The position numbers and the translations under genes are program-made. DNA of 64,000 bases from VMCP01 sp965655465 (lineage in GTDB: Bacteria; Bacteroidota; Bacteroidia; NS11-12g; UBA955). Shown in pieces: positions 44,170 to 53,435 of the stretch. Within the stretch, counting starts at the first letter, position 1; the number at the start of each line of letters is the position of its first letter. Location of the stretch: assembly GCA_965655465.1 (NCBI GenBank), contig CBFHGY010000002.1, positions 1-64,000 on the forward strand, given 5' to 3'. Under the pieces are notes generated by a model, which was not told the origin of the DNA, did no database searches, and saw only the letters and a program-made list of their open reading frames with translations.

Positions 44170-46992
44170 TTATTTCAATTTTGCTTCTTGTTGGGCCTTA
44201 GCATCGTCAATTATTTTTTGGGATCTACTTAGGGTTTCCTGTTCTAAGGCATCGGCTTTTGAATTGGCCTCGGCTTCAATTTTGTCGGCTTTGGCGTACC
44301 CTTCTTTGCGCAAACTTTCAGCTTTTTTCTGTGCTTGTTCCTGGGCTTTTTTACCTGCCTTTTCTGCCGCTAATTTCTCTAAAGTATTGCGAGCTTTGGC
44401 CGTTAGCGCATCTATTTCGGCCTTTGATTTATCTAAAGTAGCCTGTACCAATTTGTCGGTTTCTTTACGCGTATTTTCTGCGAGTGCCTTACCTTCGGCA
44501 CGCAATTTATCGGCTTGCACTTTGGCTTCTGCGCGCAATTGTGCCGCTTTGGCTTCTGCTTCTTCTATCGACTTATCTGCGATTTTATTCGCTTCTTTTT
44601 TAACTTCATCTACCGCCTTTTCCTTGTATTCCTCCACTACTTTCATGCCTAATTGTTTCCAATCAATTTGTAATTTTGGTTTCGAGCTGGGTCCTGTGAT
44701 TGACATCGGTACTGCTTTGCCTTGTGTGTAGAAATACCCCTTAAAGTCTAAATTTTGATCCAAATCTACATTTCCACTGAACGCCATTTTAGCCCCTTCG
44801 TAAATATCTAAGCGGATGCTATCTTTGAGTGATAATTTTCCATCGTCGATGGAAAAACCCATCTTCCCGGGCTTGATTTTTACCTCTTGCATTTTACTTG
44901 AATTCCATTTGAATTGATCAAATACTTGCTTTAACCAATCCGGAGATTTGAGTTTTTGGGCCTCGGTTACAGCCAATAAACCATCAGCAGAAAGACTTTG
45001 CATATCTACACCTAGATCTTCGGTTAAGTTGCTAAGGAATTCGATATTCATATTAAAAGGGGCGTCTAGGTCTTTCAAAATAGGCGCATAGGTTTCCAAC
45101 ATAGTAAACTGACCAGTTATGTTTTTTGGGATTAAATTTTGCAAGGAGAGTTTACTATTGATTTGAGGTTTTCCGCCTTCGAAATAGGCGTATTTTGTGC
45201 TGAAATTGATTTTACTTCCCCAAATTTCTGCGGCGATTGGATCGATATCGAGTTTTCCTTCTTTAATATGGATTTTGGCTTCGCATGATTTCAGTTGGTA
45301 GCTATCGTATAATAGTTCTCCAATTTTACCTTGGAAAATCAGGTCTAGATTTTCTGGAATTTGTGGTGCTGCCATGGCAGCGGTATCGCTCTCCGGCGAT
45401 GCTTCGCTGTTTGTTTCGCTTGCAGGCATCCATTCATTCAAGTCGATGCGGGGGCTATTAATTCGTAAGGCACCGCTTAAGGTTTCTCCATTTAATGCAT
45501 AAGCAATAAGGTTGTCTAAGCGTCCTTCGCTGATTTCTACCGAGGAGGAACCATAACGAATTATAGAGGGCGTAATTTTGAATGCGCTAGGGGTGGCTTG
45601 CATATTGAAGGTTTTGATGTCTGTTTGAAGCAAACCTGGTGCGCTGTATCGGAAGCCTGTCAAACCTAATGAGCCTTCTGCTTTGAGGTCGTCAAATTTC
45701 TGTTTTTCGATATCGGCATAATGTCCGTCAAAAACCAAACCTGCAGCAACTTGTCCCGAAATATGTACCCCCGAATCTAATGGCAAGAGATCCTTCCAGT
45801 CGTCAAGATTCATGTTAGCGGCAATTTCTCCTCGGGCGTAAGGACTAGAAATGGGATTGGTGGTGTATAAACTCATTTTGAAGGGATCTTTACCCAAATT
45901 CAAGCTGAAATTCTTTAAATCGACCGTGGTGTGATCGGGATCACCATCTTCATTGGTGAGTCGAAAATCCACATTAATGCCACTAACCGATTTGGGTAAA
46001 TCGGGATATTGGAATTGGGCATTTTCAACGGTTAAATGCATTTTGGTTTGGGGCATTCTTAGATCATCCATGATTCCTTTGATTGCCATATCAAATGCCA
46101 TTTTACCACTTGCTTTTACTTGTTGGAAATCGCTGGTATAGCAACCTGGAACCGCAGAAAGTAAGGATTTGAATTCAGAATTTGGAACATGGATTTGAAG
46201 ATCCATATCCATATTTTCATCGTTCATTTGTACCCAACCTTTCATTTCCATAGGAAGTTCATTCAATTTGGCTTCCAAAGGTTCAAAACCAAAGCGGAAC
46301 TTTTCTAAGTCCATTTGTATGTCGCTTTTCAGGTCCAATTTTGCCTTTGAAACCAAAGTCATCCCGTCGTAACTCATATCCATGGATTGGGTAGTGAAAT
46401 GACTGATTAAGGTAAAAATATCGTTAGAGAAATCTCCTTCAGCATTAAAATCAGCATCTGCTGCCTCGAAGTCAACCCCCATACTCGCATCGCGATAGCG
46501 GATATGTGCATTTTCTACGATTATCTCATTTAAAGCCAGAGAAATCGGAGCTCCACTGGTATCAACGGGTGCTACCACACCCGTATCAGCAGGCACAATA
46601 TCGTAGTTTGCACGCCCGCTTTTCAGCACATGCACGTACATCTGAGGCTTGTTGAGGTATATTTTTTTTATCTTTATTGGGTCCGTATCTGATAATAAGG
46701 AAGCAATATCAATGGTAATTCGGAAATTGTCCGTTTTAAACAACGTGTCATTTGCAAAGGAATCAATTCCTACCACACTTAATTGGTTCACACTCACCGA
46801 TAGATTAGGAAAGTTTCGAATGAGACTCAAGCTCAAATCATCGTCAAAACTAATTTTTGCAGTTACCGATTCCGAGGCGGTCTGTTTGGCCAAAGCTAAA
46901 ATCTTGCCTTTGAAAGCTAATGGTAGCGTTAAAAGAATAATAAAGACCACCAAAAGCAAACCACTGAAACGTATCAACCACTTTTTCATCAT
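44170..46992 (-). CDS. AsmA-like protein with coiled-coil tail (940 aa)
   Basis: The start is the ATG at 46992. The longer frame to 47160 adds a basic stretch without family character. A membrane anchor (about residues 5-28) leads to an AsmA/TamB-like beta-rich periplasmic region of about 750 residues, with repeated AsmA phrases such as KIYLNKPQMYVHVLKSG and FKGYFYTQGKAVPM. AsmA-like proteins are thought to move phospholipids or assist outer-membrane assembly. The last 150 residues are an Ala/Lys/Glu coiled coil (repeated A-E-A-K-A-x-A) with a basic end, which is not a usual part of the family. Confidence 0.83.
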   Translation of the reverse strand: MMKKWLIRFSGLLLVVFIILLTLPLAFKGKILALAKQTASESVTAKISFDDDLSLSLIRNFPNLSVSVNQLSVVGIDSFANDTLFKTDNFRITIDIASLLSDTDPIKIKKIYLNKPQMYVHVLKSGRANYDIVPADTGVVAPVDTSGAPISLALNEIIVENAHIRYRDASMGVDFEAADADFNAEGDFSNDIFTLISHFTTQSMDMSYDGMTLVSKAKLDLKSDIQMDLEKFRFGFEPLEAKLNELPMEMKGWVQMNDENMDMDLQIHVPNSEFKSLLSAVPGCYTSDFQQVKASGKMAFDMAIKGIMDDLRMPQTKMHLTVENAQFQYPDLPKSVSGINVDFRLTNEDGDPDHTTVDLKNFSLNLGKDPFKMSLYTTNPISSPYARGEIAANMNLDDWKDLLPLDSGVHISGQVAAGLVFDGHYADIEKQKFDDLKAEGSLGLTGFRYSAPGLLQTDIKTFNMQATPSAFKITPSIIRYGSSSVEISEGRLDNLIAYALNGETLSGALRINSPRIDLNEWMPASETNSEASPESDTAAMAAPQIPENLDLIFQGKIGELLYDSYQLKSCEAKIHIKEGKLDIDPIAAEIWGSKINFSTKYAYFEGGKPQINSKLSLQNLIPKNITGQFTMLETYAPILKDLDAPFNMNIEFLSNLTEDLGVDMQSLSADGLLAVTEAQKLKSPDWLKQVFDQFKWNSSKMQEVKIKPGKMGFSIDDGKLSLKDSIRLDIYEGAKMAFSGNVDLDQNLDFKGYFYTQGKAVPMSITGPSSKPKLQIDWKQLGMKVVEEYKEKAVDEVKKEANKIADKSIEEAEAKAAQLRAEAKVQADKLRAEGKALAENTRKETDKLVQATLDKSKAEIDALTAKARNTLEKLAAEKAGKKAQEQAQKKAESLRKEGYAKADKIEAEANSKADALEQETLSRSQKIIDDAKAQQEAKLK

Positions 46993-47133
46993 ACAACGAA
47001 AATACAATTTTTGCCTAAGTTTTGTTAAAGGTATACAGGTACAATTGACGAATTTCGCAAAAAATCGCTGAAGAAGTTTTTGCATTTTACGTAACTTCGC
47101 TCGTATAAACTTAGAATTAATATAAAGAATCTT

Positions 47134-47568
47134 ATGATAACCGGACTTACACACATGCACTCATTACTACGTTGGGTGATTTTAGTTTTATTGGTAATTA
47201 CCCTTGTAAGAGCATTTACAGGGAAATCGGGAAAAGAAGCACGTTACTTAACCATTATTTCTCATATCATGTTGCTAATTGGTTTGGCACAATGGTTCAT
47301 GGGAAATTGGGGCTTGAAATTGATTCAAGAAAACGGCATGGGCGCGGTGATGAAAGCTTCTGCGCAACGCTTTTTCGTGATTGAACATACCTTAACCATG
47401 ATTATAGCGATCGTGTTGATTACCATGGGTGGTGTATTCATCCGTAAAGGTAAAGCCTCTGCGAAATGGTTATATGTGGCAGCTTTGGTTCTAATCCTCT
47501 CTCGCATTCCTTGGCCATTTATGGCAGACGGCATCGCACGGGGTTGGTTTCCAGGAATGGGTGTATAA
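47134..47568 (+). CDS. four-pass membrane protein (144 aa)
   Basis: This is a short integral membrane protein with hydrophobic segments at about residues 9-27, 38-56, 81-103 and 112-128. Conserved-looking His and Trp residues (THMHSLLRWVIL at the N-terminus, IEHTLTM in the third segment) resemble those of small cytochrome-b-like proteins, but haem binding is not established. It is divergent from the AsmA gene (141 bp apart), where TAACTTCG near 47088-47095 is a near match to the -7 element. It ends with a strong terminator. Confidence 0.78.
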   Translation: MITGLTHMHSLLRWVILVLLVITLVRAFTGKSGKEARYLTIISHIMLLIGLAQWFMGNWGLKLIQENGMGAVMKASAQRFFVIEHTLTMIIAIVLITMGGVFIRKGKASAKWLYVAALVLILSRIPWPFMADGIARGWFPGMGV

Positions 47569-47591
47569 CTAGAAGCCTTTAGTTTTTATCG

Positions 47592-47619
47592 AAAGGTCCC
47601 TGTTAAGGGACCTTTTTTT
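47592..47619 (+). terminator. rho-independent terminator after the four-pass membrane protein gene
   Basis: AAAGGTCCC pairs perfectly with GGGACCTTT around the loop TGTTAA and is followed by a T-run. It ends 31 bases before the protease gene start. Confidence 0.93.
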
Positions 47620-47621
47620 AT

Positions 47622-47629
47622 TATTTTTG
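47622..47629 (+). promoter_or_regulatory. -7 promoter element of the HtrA-type protease gene
   Basis: TATTTTTG is an exact TAnnTTTG match just after the terminator and 21 bases before the ATG at 47651. Confidence 0.45.
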
Positions 47630-47650
47630 GAATCAAATTTATCGCAAATT

Positions 47651-49084
47651 ATGAAGAATATTTCGTGGATCGGGATAGGAGCCTTGGCATTTGTTTCGGG
47701 CTATGCGGGCTCTTGGTTTAATCAAAAAACCAGTGACTCAAATTCAACTAAATTGCGGATCGCAAGCGAATCATCCAGCATTCCAACGCGGACGGCTTCC
47801 AACGGTTTGGCCTTACAATCTTTTGAAGATGCTAGCGCTCTATCTACTCCTACAGTAGTATTTATTAAAACCATCTCAACCGTTCGATATGAGAGTCCTT
47901 TTGGGTTGTTTTGGGATTTCGATCCCTTTGGAAGTCGCGGAAAGGCCTCCTCTACGGGTAGTGGAGTTATTGTAAGTCCGGATGGATATATCGTAACCAA
48001 CAATCATGTAATTCAAGGTGCCGAGCAAATTGCAGTGGTTCTGAATAAAGACAAAAGGGAATACAAGGCGGAGGTAATTGGCACGGATCCAAGTTCGGAC
48101 TTAGCGTTGATTAAAATTGATAAAAAAGATTTACCGGCCATTGTTTTTGGCAATTCAGATAAGGTGAATGTAGGTGAATGGGTACTCGCAGTAGGGAATC
48201 CCTTTAATCTAACCAGTACAGTAACTGCAGGTATTGTAAGTGCCAAAGGAAGGAATATCAATATTGTAAAAAATCAATTCCCCATTGAAAGTTTCATTCA
48301 AACAGATGCTGCTATCAATCCGGGGAATTCGGGCGGTGCACTGGTAAACCTCAGAGGGGAATTGGTAGGAATTAATACTGCGATTCAGTCCAATACAGGA
48401 AGTTATGCAGGTTATGGATTTGCCATTCCGAGCAATATTGTTCAGAAAATAGTTACGGATTTTATAGAAAAAGGAGAGGTTTTGCGGGCCTTCACCGGCT
48501 TCGAAATTGCGGCCTTGAGCGCTGAAGAAATGCAATCCATGAATTTGGAGAAAGAGCCTGTAAAAATCCGCAGTGTCTTAGAAGGTAGTGCGGCTGAAAA
48601 AGCGGGACTCAAAGCAGGGGATATCATCATCAAAATGGGAAATATTGACATCGACGGTCGGTCGAGCTATGATGAATTCTTGGCCTATCAAAGGCCGAAT
48701 AATGTGGTAAATCTATCCATTTTACGCGATGGAAAAGAGCGCAAGATTAGTCTGAGTTTGATTGATGGTAAAGTGCAACGCGAATTGATGATGCGGGGCT
48801 TGGTAAGCAGCAAATATTTAGGTGCTGATTTTCAAGCATTAAATGCCACAGACAAGGGAAAACTGCGAATTTCTTCCGGAATTCGAATTTTGAATATCCG
48901 AAGAGGGGGGGCGATTTCTCAAATGGGATTGGGAAATGGATTCGTAATATTAAAGTATAATGGGAAAGTGTATCAAGAGCCGGAAGATCTCATCGCAGCA
49001 ATGGAAGGTAGTAGCGGCAGTATGAAAATAGAAGGCGTTGATGCCAACGGAAATCAACAATCTTTTTCATTTTTCCGGTATTAA
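47651..49084 (+). CDS. HtrA/DegP-type serine protease with PDZ domains (477 aa)
   Basis: The start is the ATG at 47651, since the upstream in-frame TTG at 47627 overlaps the promoter element. A membrane segment (KNISWIGIGALAFVSGYAG) exports or anchors the protein in the periplasm. The trypsin-like triad is H119 (VTNNHVIQG), D150 (SSDLALIKI) and S227 (PGNSGGALVN). A first PDZ domain covers about residues 300-375 (EGSAAEKAGLKAGDIIIKMG). A second, shorter PDZ-like part lies near 395-475. Proteins of this type degrade or refold misfolded envelope proteins. Confidence 0.95.
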   Translation: MKNISWIGIGALAFVSGYAGSWFNQKTSDSNSTKLRIASESSSIPTRTASNGLALQSFEDASALSTPTVVFIKTISTVRYESPFGLFWDFDPFGSRGKASSTGSGVIVSPDGYIVTNNHVIQGAEQIAVVLNKDKREYKAEVIGTDPSSDLALIKIDKKDLPAIVFGNSDKVNVGEWVLAVGNPFNLTSTVTAGIVSAKGRNINIVKNQFPIESFIQTDAAINPGNSGGALVNLRGELVGINTAIQSNTGSYAGYGFAIPSNIVQKIVTDFIEKGEVLRAFTGFEIAALSAEEMQSMNLEKEPVKIRSVLEGSAAEKAGLKAGDIIIKMGNIDIDGRSSYDEFLAYQRPNNVVNLSILRDGKERKISLSLIDGKVQRELMMRGLVSSKYLGADFQALNATDKGKLRISSGIRILNIRRGGAISQMGLGNGFVILKYNGKVYQEPEDLIAAMEGSSGSMKIEGVDANGNQQSFSFFRY

Positions 49085-49232
49085 TCGTTGCTTTACTTTT
49101 GGGAAATTCGTATTTGCGAAAATTTAAATTCGATGTAAGTCGAGCGGCGTGATGGTACCCCAATGGTTACTGGGCCATAATTGTCGAGATTACTTCCCCC
49201 GAAAGGCCTGATGCGATGCCAGAGGAAGGTTG

Positions 49233-49240
49233 TATCTTTG
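49233..49240 (+). promoter_or_regulatory. -7 promoter element of kdsA
   Basis: TATCTTTG is an exact TAnnTTTG match ending 6 bases before the ATG at 49247, so transcription would begin at or beside the start codon. Confidence 0.45.
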
Positions 49241-49246
49241 TAAGCT

Positions 49247-50059
49247 ATGATGCCCGCAATTCCTTTATTGAAACATACCGATTCGTCGAACTTCTTTATT
49301 TTGGCCGGACCCTGCGCCATTGAAGGCAGAGATATGGCTTTTGAAATAGCAGAAGCACTCGTAAAATTGAGCGAAGACCTATCTATACCTTTGGTTTTTA
49401 AAGGATCCTACCGCAAAGCAAATCGCTCGCGTTTAGATTCGTTCACCGGCATTGGTGATGAAACCGCGTTGAAGATTCTAGCAGAAGTAAGGTCTCATTT
49501 TCAAATTCCGGTAGTTACCGATATTCATGAGTCGCACGAAGCAGCTATGGCGGCGGAATATGTGGATGTATTGCAAATACCGGCATTTTTATTTCGTCAA
49601 ACAGAATTACTGGTTGCAGCCGCTGCAACGGGCAAGTTCATCAACATCAAAAAGGGGCAATTTGCAGCAGCAGGAGCCATGCAACATGCCCTGGTAAAGT
49701 GCGCAGAATCCGGTAATTCGAACGTGATGTTAACCGATAGGGGAAATAGTTTTGGTTATACAGATTTGGTGGTAGATTTCAGAAATATTCCCGAAATGCA
49801 GTCTTTTGGAGCTCCCGTAATTATGGATATAACCCATAGTTTACAGCAACCCAATCAACAATCTGGAGTAACAGGGGGCAAGCCGCAGCTTATTGAAACC
49901 ATTGCCAAAGCGGCTGTTGCTGTTGGGGTAGATGGTTTATTCATAGAGACCCATCCCAATCCTACGGAAGCAAAATCAGACGGTGCCAATATGTTGCCCT
50001 TGGCACAAATGCGCGGTTTGATGGAACGCTTAATCCGTGTGCGTCAGGCAATCGTTTAA
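49247..50059 (+). CDS. kdsA: 3-deoxy-8-phosphooctulonate synthase KdsA
   Basis: KdsA condenses phosphoenolpyruvate with arabinose 5-phosphate to make KDO 8-phosphate for the LPS core. Marks are FILAGPCAIEGRDMAFE, VFKGSYRKANRSRLDSF, the VTDIHESHEA loop, LQIPAFLFRQTELL, INIKKGQFAAAGAM and VMLTDRGNSFGYTDLVVDF. The length of 270 residues is usual. Two Mets lie at the start (49247 and 49250), and the -7 element just upstream suggests a leaderless or near-leaderless mRNA. Along with lpxB, it indicates LPS. Confidence 0.95.
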   Translation: MMPAIPLLKHTDSSNFFILAGPCAIEGRDMAFEIAEALVKLSEDLSIPLVFKGSYRKANRSRLDSFTGIGDETALKILAEVRSHFQIPVVTDIHESHEAAMAAEYVDVLQIPAFLFRQTELLVAAAATGKFINIKKGQFAAAGAMQHALVKCAESGNSNVMLTDRGNSFGYTDLVVDFRNIPEMQSFGAPVIMDITHSLQQPNQQSGVTGGKPQLIETIAKAAVAVGVDGLFIETHPNPTEAKSDGANMLPLAQMRGLMERLIRVRQAIV

Positions 50060-50128
50060 GGAATTTTATGGGTATATACCGGTTGTATTCCTAAAGGGAC
50101 TATCGATAAAAATTTCCCCAAGAAATAA

Positions 50129-50156
50129 AAAAGCCTTCTCATGTAAGAAGGCTTTT
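50129..50156. terminator. bidirectional terminator between kdsA and the OmpA gene
   Basis: AAAAGCCTTCT pairs with AGAAGGCTTTT around a 6-base loop, with A- and T-rich flanks on both sides. It serves the convergent genes ending at 50059 and 50178. Confidence 0.9.
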
Positions 50157-50177
50157 CTATTAAAGTTAAAATTTGAC

Positions 50178-52958
50178 TTATTTATCCGTAGAATCCGTGT
50201 CGGTGTCTGTAGATGCTTTCTTCCCTCTTGCGGGTTTAGCGGGTTTTTCTTTCACTGGTTTAGCCTTCCATTCGCGTGGAACACGCTTAGGGATAAGGAT
50301 GTATTCTGTATCCGTTTTATAAGAATCCGACTTGAAGTATTTACTCAATACACGGGTGCCCACTACGATACCTTTTGCTTTCTCGTCGATTTTAAATTGA
50401 ATACCGTTTACTTCATAGCGACCCATTTTTACCAAATCAACGGTGAATCGGTTTCCAGGAAGTTTCACTTTGCCTACTTTGAATTTATCGCCAGAAATAA
50501 AGTCTTTCTTCTTGATGAGTTTCTTAGTATACCATTCAGCAGCAAGTTCGGGACTGATTGAATTAACACGGGCTTTATCATCGATAGTTAACATAGCAGG
50601 TTCAATATCTTGAATCATCACCGGAACCGAAACTTGATCTCCGTCTTTGGTAAGAGGCAATTTAATAGCGTATGTTAAATCAATAGCGGGAGCAGCAGCA
50701 ATTGCGGCCGCAGAGTCTTTACGGGTAAGAGAATCGCGTGTAGATGAACCGGAGTTGGTATTGTTCATGTCTACGTCTTGGTTCACTTTTACACGTGATT
50801 TTTGATCTTCAAATGCGAAACGCACCGTAGTACGTCGATTTTGTTGGTGCTGGTATTCGTCGCAAAGTACAAAAGGTTTACCTTCGATAGAAGTGATTTC
50901 ACTGGCTTTATAACTGTCGTAATAGCTATTGATTACATTACCTTTCCGGTCTTTCTCAATAACCATCTTGCGCGTTTTACCTGCAATATAAGGAGTGAAT
51001 CCAGCTTTCTCAGCGCCTTCACATTTACAATCGTTGATCAATTCTTTTTCTCCGAAACCCACAGCCACGATACGCGAAGAATCGATGTTCCAACGACGCA
51101 TAAGGTATACACGAGCAGAATCAGCACGACGCTGCGCCAAGCGGGTATTGTAATCCTCAGACGCACGACAGTCCGTATGGGAACCCAACTCAGCAATCAA
51201 ACGGGGATAGCGTATTAATACTTCCTGAGCAAAAGTATCCAATACTTTTGCTGCATCTGGACGTATAGCAGCAGAATCCAAATCGTAGAAAATAGGAAGC
51301 GAGTAAATTTGATCCAAAGGATTCACCAAACAAAAATCTTGTTCTAATTGAGTAGAAAAACGGATGCCATGAGTGGTGCGATTTACAGGAGGCTTCTCAA
51401 AATAGTATAATTCTGGGAAGGTTGCTGTAATTTCATAATTGGTACGAGGATTCAAATCGGCTAAATACCCTCCGTTCTCATCGCATTTCATAACGATTTT
51501 AGAGGTATCTCGATCGTTTGTAATGGTAACGGTTGCTCCTACTAAGGGTTTGTTGGTGTTACAATCTGTAACGACTCCTCGAATGGAAATAACCAAGGGC
51601 AATACATCGAATTGAAAGATATCATCGTCGTTTTTACGGGTTCCTCTATTTGAAGTAAAGTATCCTTTCTTTGCATTTCCACCTGTAAATGTAATGGCAA
51701 AATCATCGCCCCCTGAGTTCAAGGGTTCACGAAGATTTTCCATGTTTTCCCATTTTGTGATGTCATCAGTTTGATCGGCTGCAAACATATCCATACCACC
51801 CAAACCAGGCCACCAATCAGAGCTGAAATACAAACGCTTGTCGTGTGAATTCAAATAGGGGTAATATTCATTACCTGGAGAATTGATGGTGGGGCCTAGG
51901 TTTACAGGATTTCCCCAAGAGCGAGAACGGCGACTATACGTTACCGCCCAAATGTCGAAACCTCCGTAACCGCCTTCACGATCGGATGAGAAGTATAAAA
52001 TTTTATCGTCAGGACTCAAAGCAGGGTGTCCGTATGAATGCAAGGAATCGGATTTGCAAATTTCCAAGGGATCGCCCATTTGCCATTCAGGACCCACTTT
52101 TTTCATTTGATAAATGGCGCACTTTTCAGATTTTCCGTCTAAACCTCCACACTGTGTGATGTACATTTCGGAGAAACGTTGGTTAAAGGTTAAGCCTCCT
52201 TCATTGAATTTGGTACTGGATGATTTGGCAAAAACCGGTTTAGCCCAGTCCATTTCAGGTTCTACATTGGTTTTCTGTCCGCGTTTTTTACGGGCCTTTT
52301 TGCCTTCGACATACCAAATGTCTGCCCAATGTTCCATGGTTCCGCTGTAGATACGTTTATTCATTCCTCCTTCACGGTCTGAAGCGAAGAATATTACATC
52401 GTCTTTGCGAGAGGCCATCATCGGTGCCCAATCGTTGGATCCGCTATTGGCAATTTTAAATTCTTTAACTTGAAAAAGTGAACTGTCTTTGGTCCAACGA
52501 AGTGCCAACTCACATCCGTACATACGTTGCAAGACTTCGCTATCTCCGGGAACCCTTTCTAAGTAATCGTCATAAGCACCTAAAGCCTTGCGATAATCTT
52601 CCATTTTCTTAAGCATGTTGGCTTTCATCAACAATGCGGTAGTATTGTTTGGATCTTTTCGCAAAACACGTTCGTATAACTTTAAGGCCCGGTCATATTT
52701 GTTATTTAATCTATACGATTCGGCGGCCAGCAAAAGCGCTTGTTCTTTTTTATCTTTATCCTTCTCATTACGATATACGTTTTCAAAGGTTACGGCTGCT
52801 TGGCCGAAATAACCCTGATCAAATAAAGTTTTGGCCTCTTCAAATTTGGGAGCACAGCCCCAAAAACTCAACGAAGTGAGTATTCCGAGAAAGGCAAAAC
52901 GTAAGGTATTTTTCGTATTTTTCACGATTCTGTCCGAGTAGATTGAACGCATCTTCAC
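50178..52958 (-). CDS. PorE-like OmpA lipoprotein with degenerate retropepsin-like C-terminus (926 aa)
   Basis: A lipoprotein signal ends at C35 (LSFWGCAP). TPR helices (about 38-150), PD40/WD40-like repeats (about 175-430, with the repeated phrase YFSSDREGG), a carboxypeptidase-regulatory-like domain (about 435-530) and an OmpA peptidoglycan-binding domain (about 548-720, ELGSHTDCRASEDYN) follow. This is the order of PorE, which ties the type IX secretion system to the cell wall. Residues about 768-893 resemble a retropepsin-like aspartic protease fold, but the catalytic D-T-G is replaced by D793-D794-K795. The tail is Lys/Pro-rich. Confidence 0.8.
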   Translation of the reverse strand: MKMRSIYSDRIVKNTKNTLRFAFLGILTSLSFWGCAPKFEEAKTLFDQGYFGQAAVTFENVYRNEKDKDKKEQALLLAAESYRLNNKYDRALKLYERVLRKDPNNTTALLMKANMLKKMEDYRKALGAYDDYLERVPGDSEVLQRMYGCELALRWTKDSSLFQVKEFKIANSGSNDWAPMMASRKDDVIFFASDREGGMNKRIYSGTMEHWADIWYVEGKKARKKRGQKTNVEPEMDWAKPVFAKSSSTKFNEGGLTFNQRFSEMYITQCGGLDGKSEKCAIYQMKKVGPEWQMGDPLEICKSDSLHSYGHPALSPDDKILYFSSDREGGYGGFDIWAVTYSRRSRSWGNPVNLGPTINSPGNEYYPYLNSHDKRLYFSSDWWPGLGGMDMFAADQTDDITKWENMENLREPLNSGGDDFAITFTGGNAKKGYFTSNRGTRKNDDDIFQFDVLPLVISIRGVVTDCNTNKPLVGATVTITNDRDTSKIVMKCDENGGYLADLNPRTNYEITATFPELYYFEKPPVNRTTHGIRFSTQLEQDFCLVNPLDQIYSLPIFYDLDSAAIRPDAAKVLDTFAQEVLIRYPRLIAELGSHTDCRASEDYNTRLAQRRADSARVYLMRRWNIDSSRIVAVGFGEKELINDCKCEGAEKAGFTPYIAGKTRKMVIEKDRKGNVINSYYDSYKASEITSIEGKPFVLCDEYQHQQNRRTTVRFAFEDQKSRVKVNQDVDMNNTNSGSSTRDSLTRKDSAAAIAAAPAIDLTYAIKLPLTKDGDQVSVPVMIQDIEPAMLTIDDKARVNSISPELAAEWYTKKLIKKKDFISGDKFKVGKVKLPGNRFTVDLVKMGRYEVNGIQFKIDEKAKGIVVGTRVLSKYFKSDSYKTDTEYILIPKRVPREWKAKPVKEKPAKPARGKKASTDTDTDSTDK

Positions 52959-53052
52959 AATTTAGCTAAATTAAGATGCTAATTAATAGATTAGTATTGA
53001 AAAATCAAAGGATTTGTCCCTTTTTATTTGTGGAAGCTCACAAAAAAGAGGC

Positions 53053-53370
53053 TCAGTTCCTTTGGATTTTCAATCGCTGAGTTTGATCAAAATCGGTACT
53101 TCGTAGACGAACTAAGTAGATTCCTTCGTTTAAATTTGGGAAATAAAGTTGAATTTTCCCTTCTCGTATTTGTACCTGCTGGTAAATTCCGGGAACTGGA
53201 GTTCCAAAAATGGTAAAAACAGCCACCTCAATATGCTGTAGGTCGATGTTTTGCAATATAAGGTTGGCCTTCTGATTTGCGGGGTTCGGTGTAATTTGGA
53301 AAGACGGTATATTTTGACCGAAAATCGCAGCATGCACAAACAAAACGCAGATAAAAAGTAAGGCTTTCAT
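53053..53370 (-). CDS. small exported protein made almost only of a T9SS sorting domain (105 aa)
   Basis: From the ATG at 53370, a signal peptide (KALLFICVLFVHAAIFGQ) is followed directly by FQITPNPANQKANLIL, VAVFTIFGTPV, GIYLVRLRS and QRLKIQRN. These are the ordered strands of a type A T9SS C-terminal sorting domain (N-P-A, then F-G-x-x-V, then G-x-Y-x-V-R, then a basic end). Almost no room is left for a cargo domain. An upstream in-frame start at 53406 adds 12 residues before the signal. It lies between the OmpA and M1 peptidase genes on the same strand. Confidence 0.72.
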   Translation of the reverse strand: MKALLFICVLFVHAAIFGQNIPSFQITPNPANQKANLILQNIDLQHIEVAVFTIFGTPVPGIYQQVQIREGKIQLYFPNLNEGIYLVRLRSTDFDQTQRLKIQRN

Positions 53371-53435
53371 ACCCTCTACAGCGCAAAATGCATGCCACGA
53401 ATTCAAAAGGCGGTTTTAAAACCGCTCTTTATGCT

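Noticed and set aside
44264..44731. 155-residue open frame antisense to the AsmA coiled coil
   Set aside because: The Ala/Ser-rich translation is the mirror of the Ala/Lys/Glu repeat codons.
50037..50561. 174-residue plus-strand open frame after kdsA
   Set aside because: It runs antisense through the terminator and the end of the OmpA gene and has no protein-like features.
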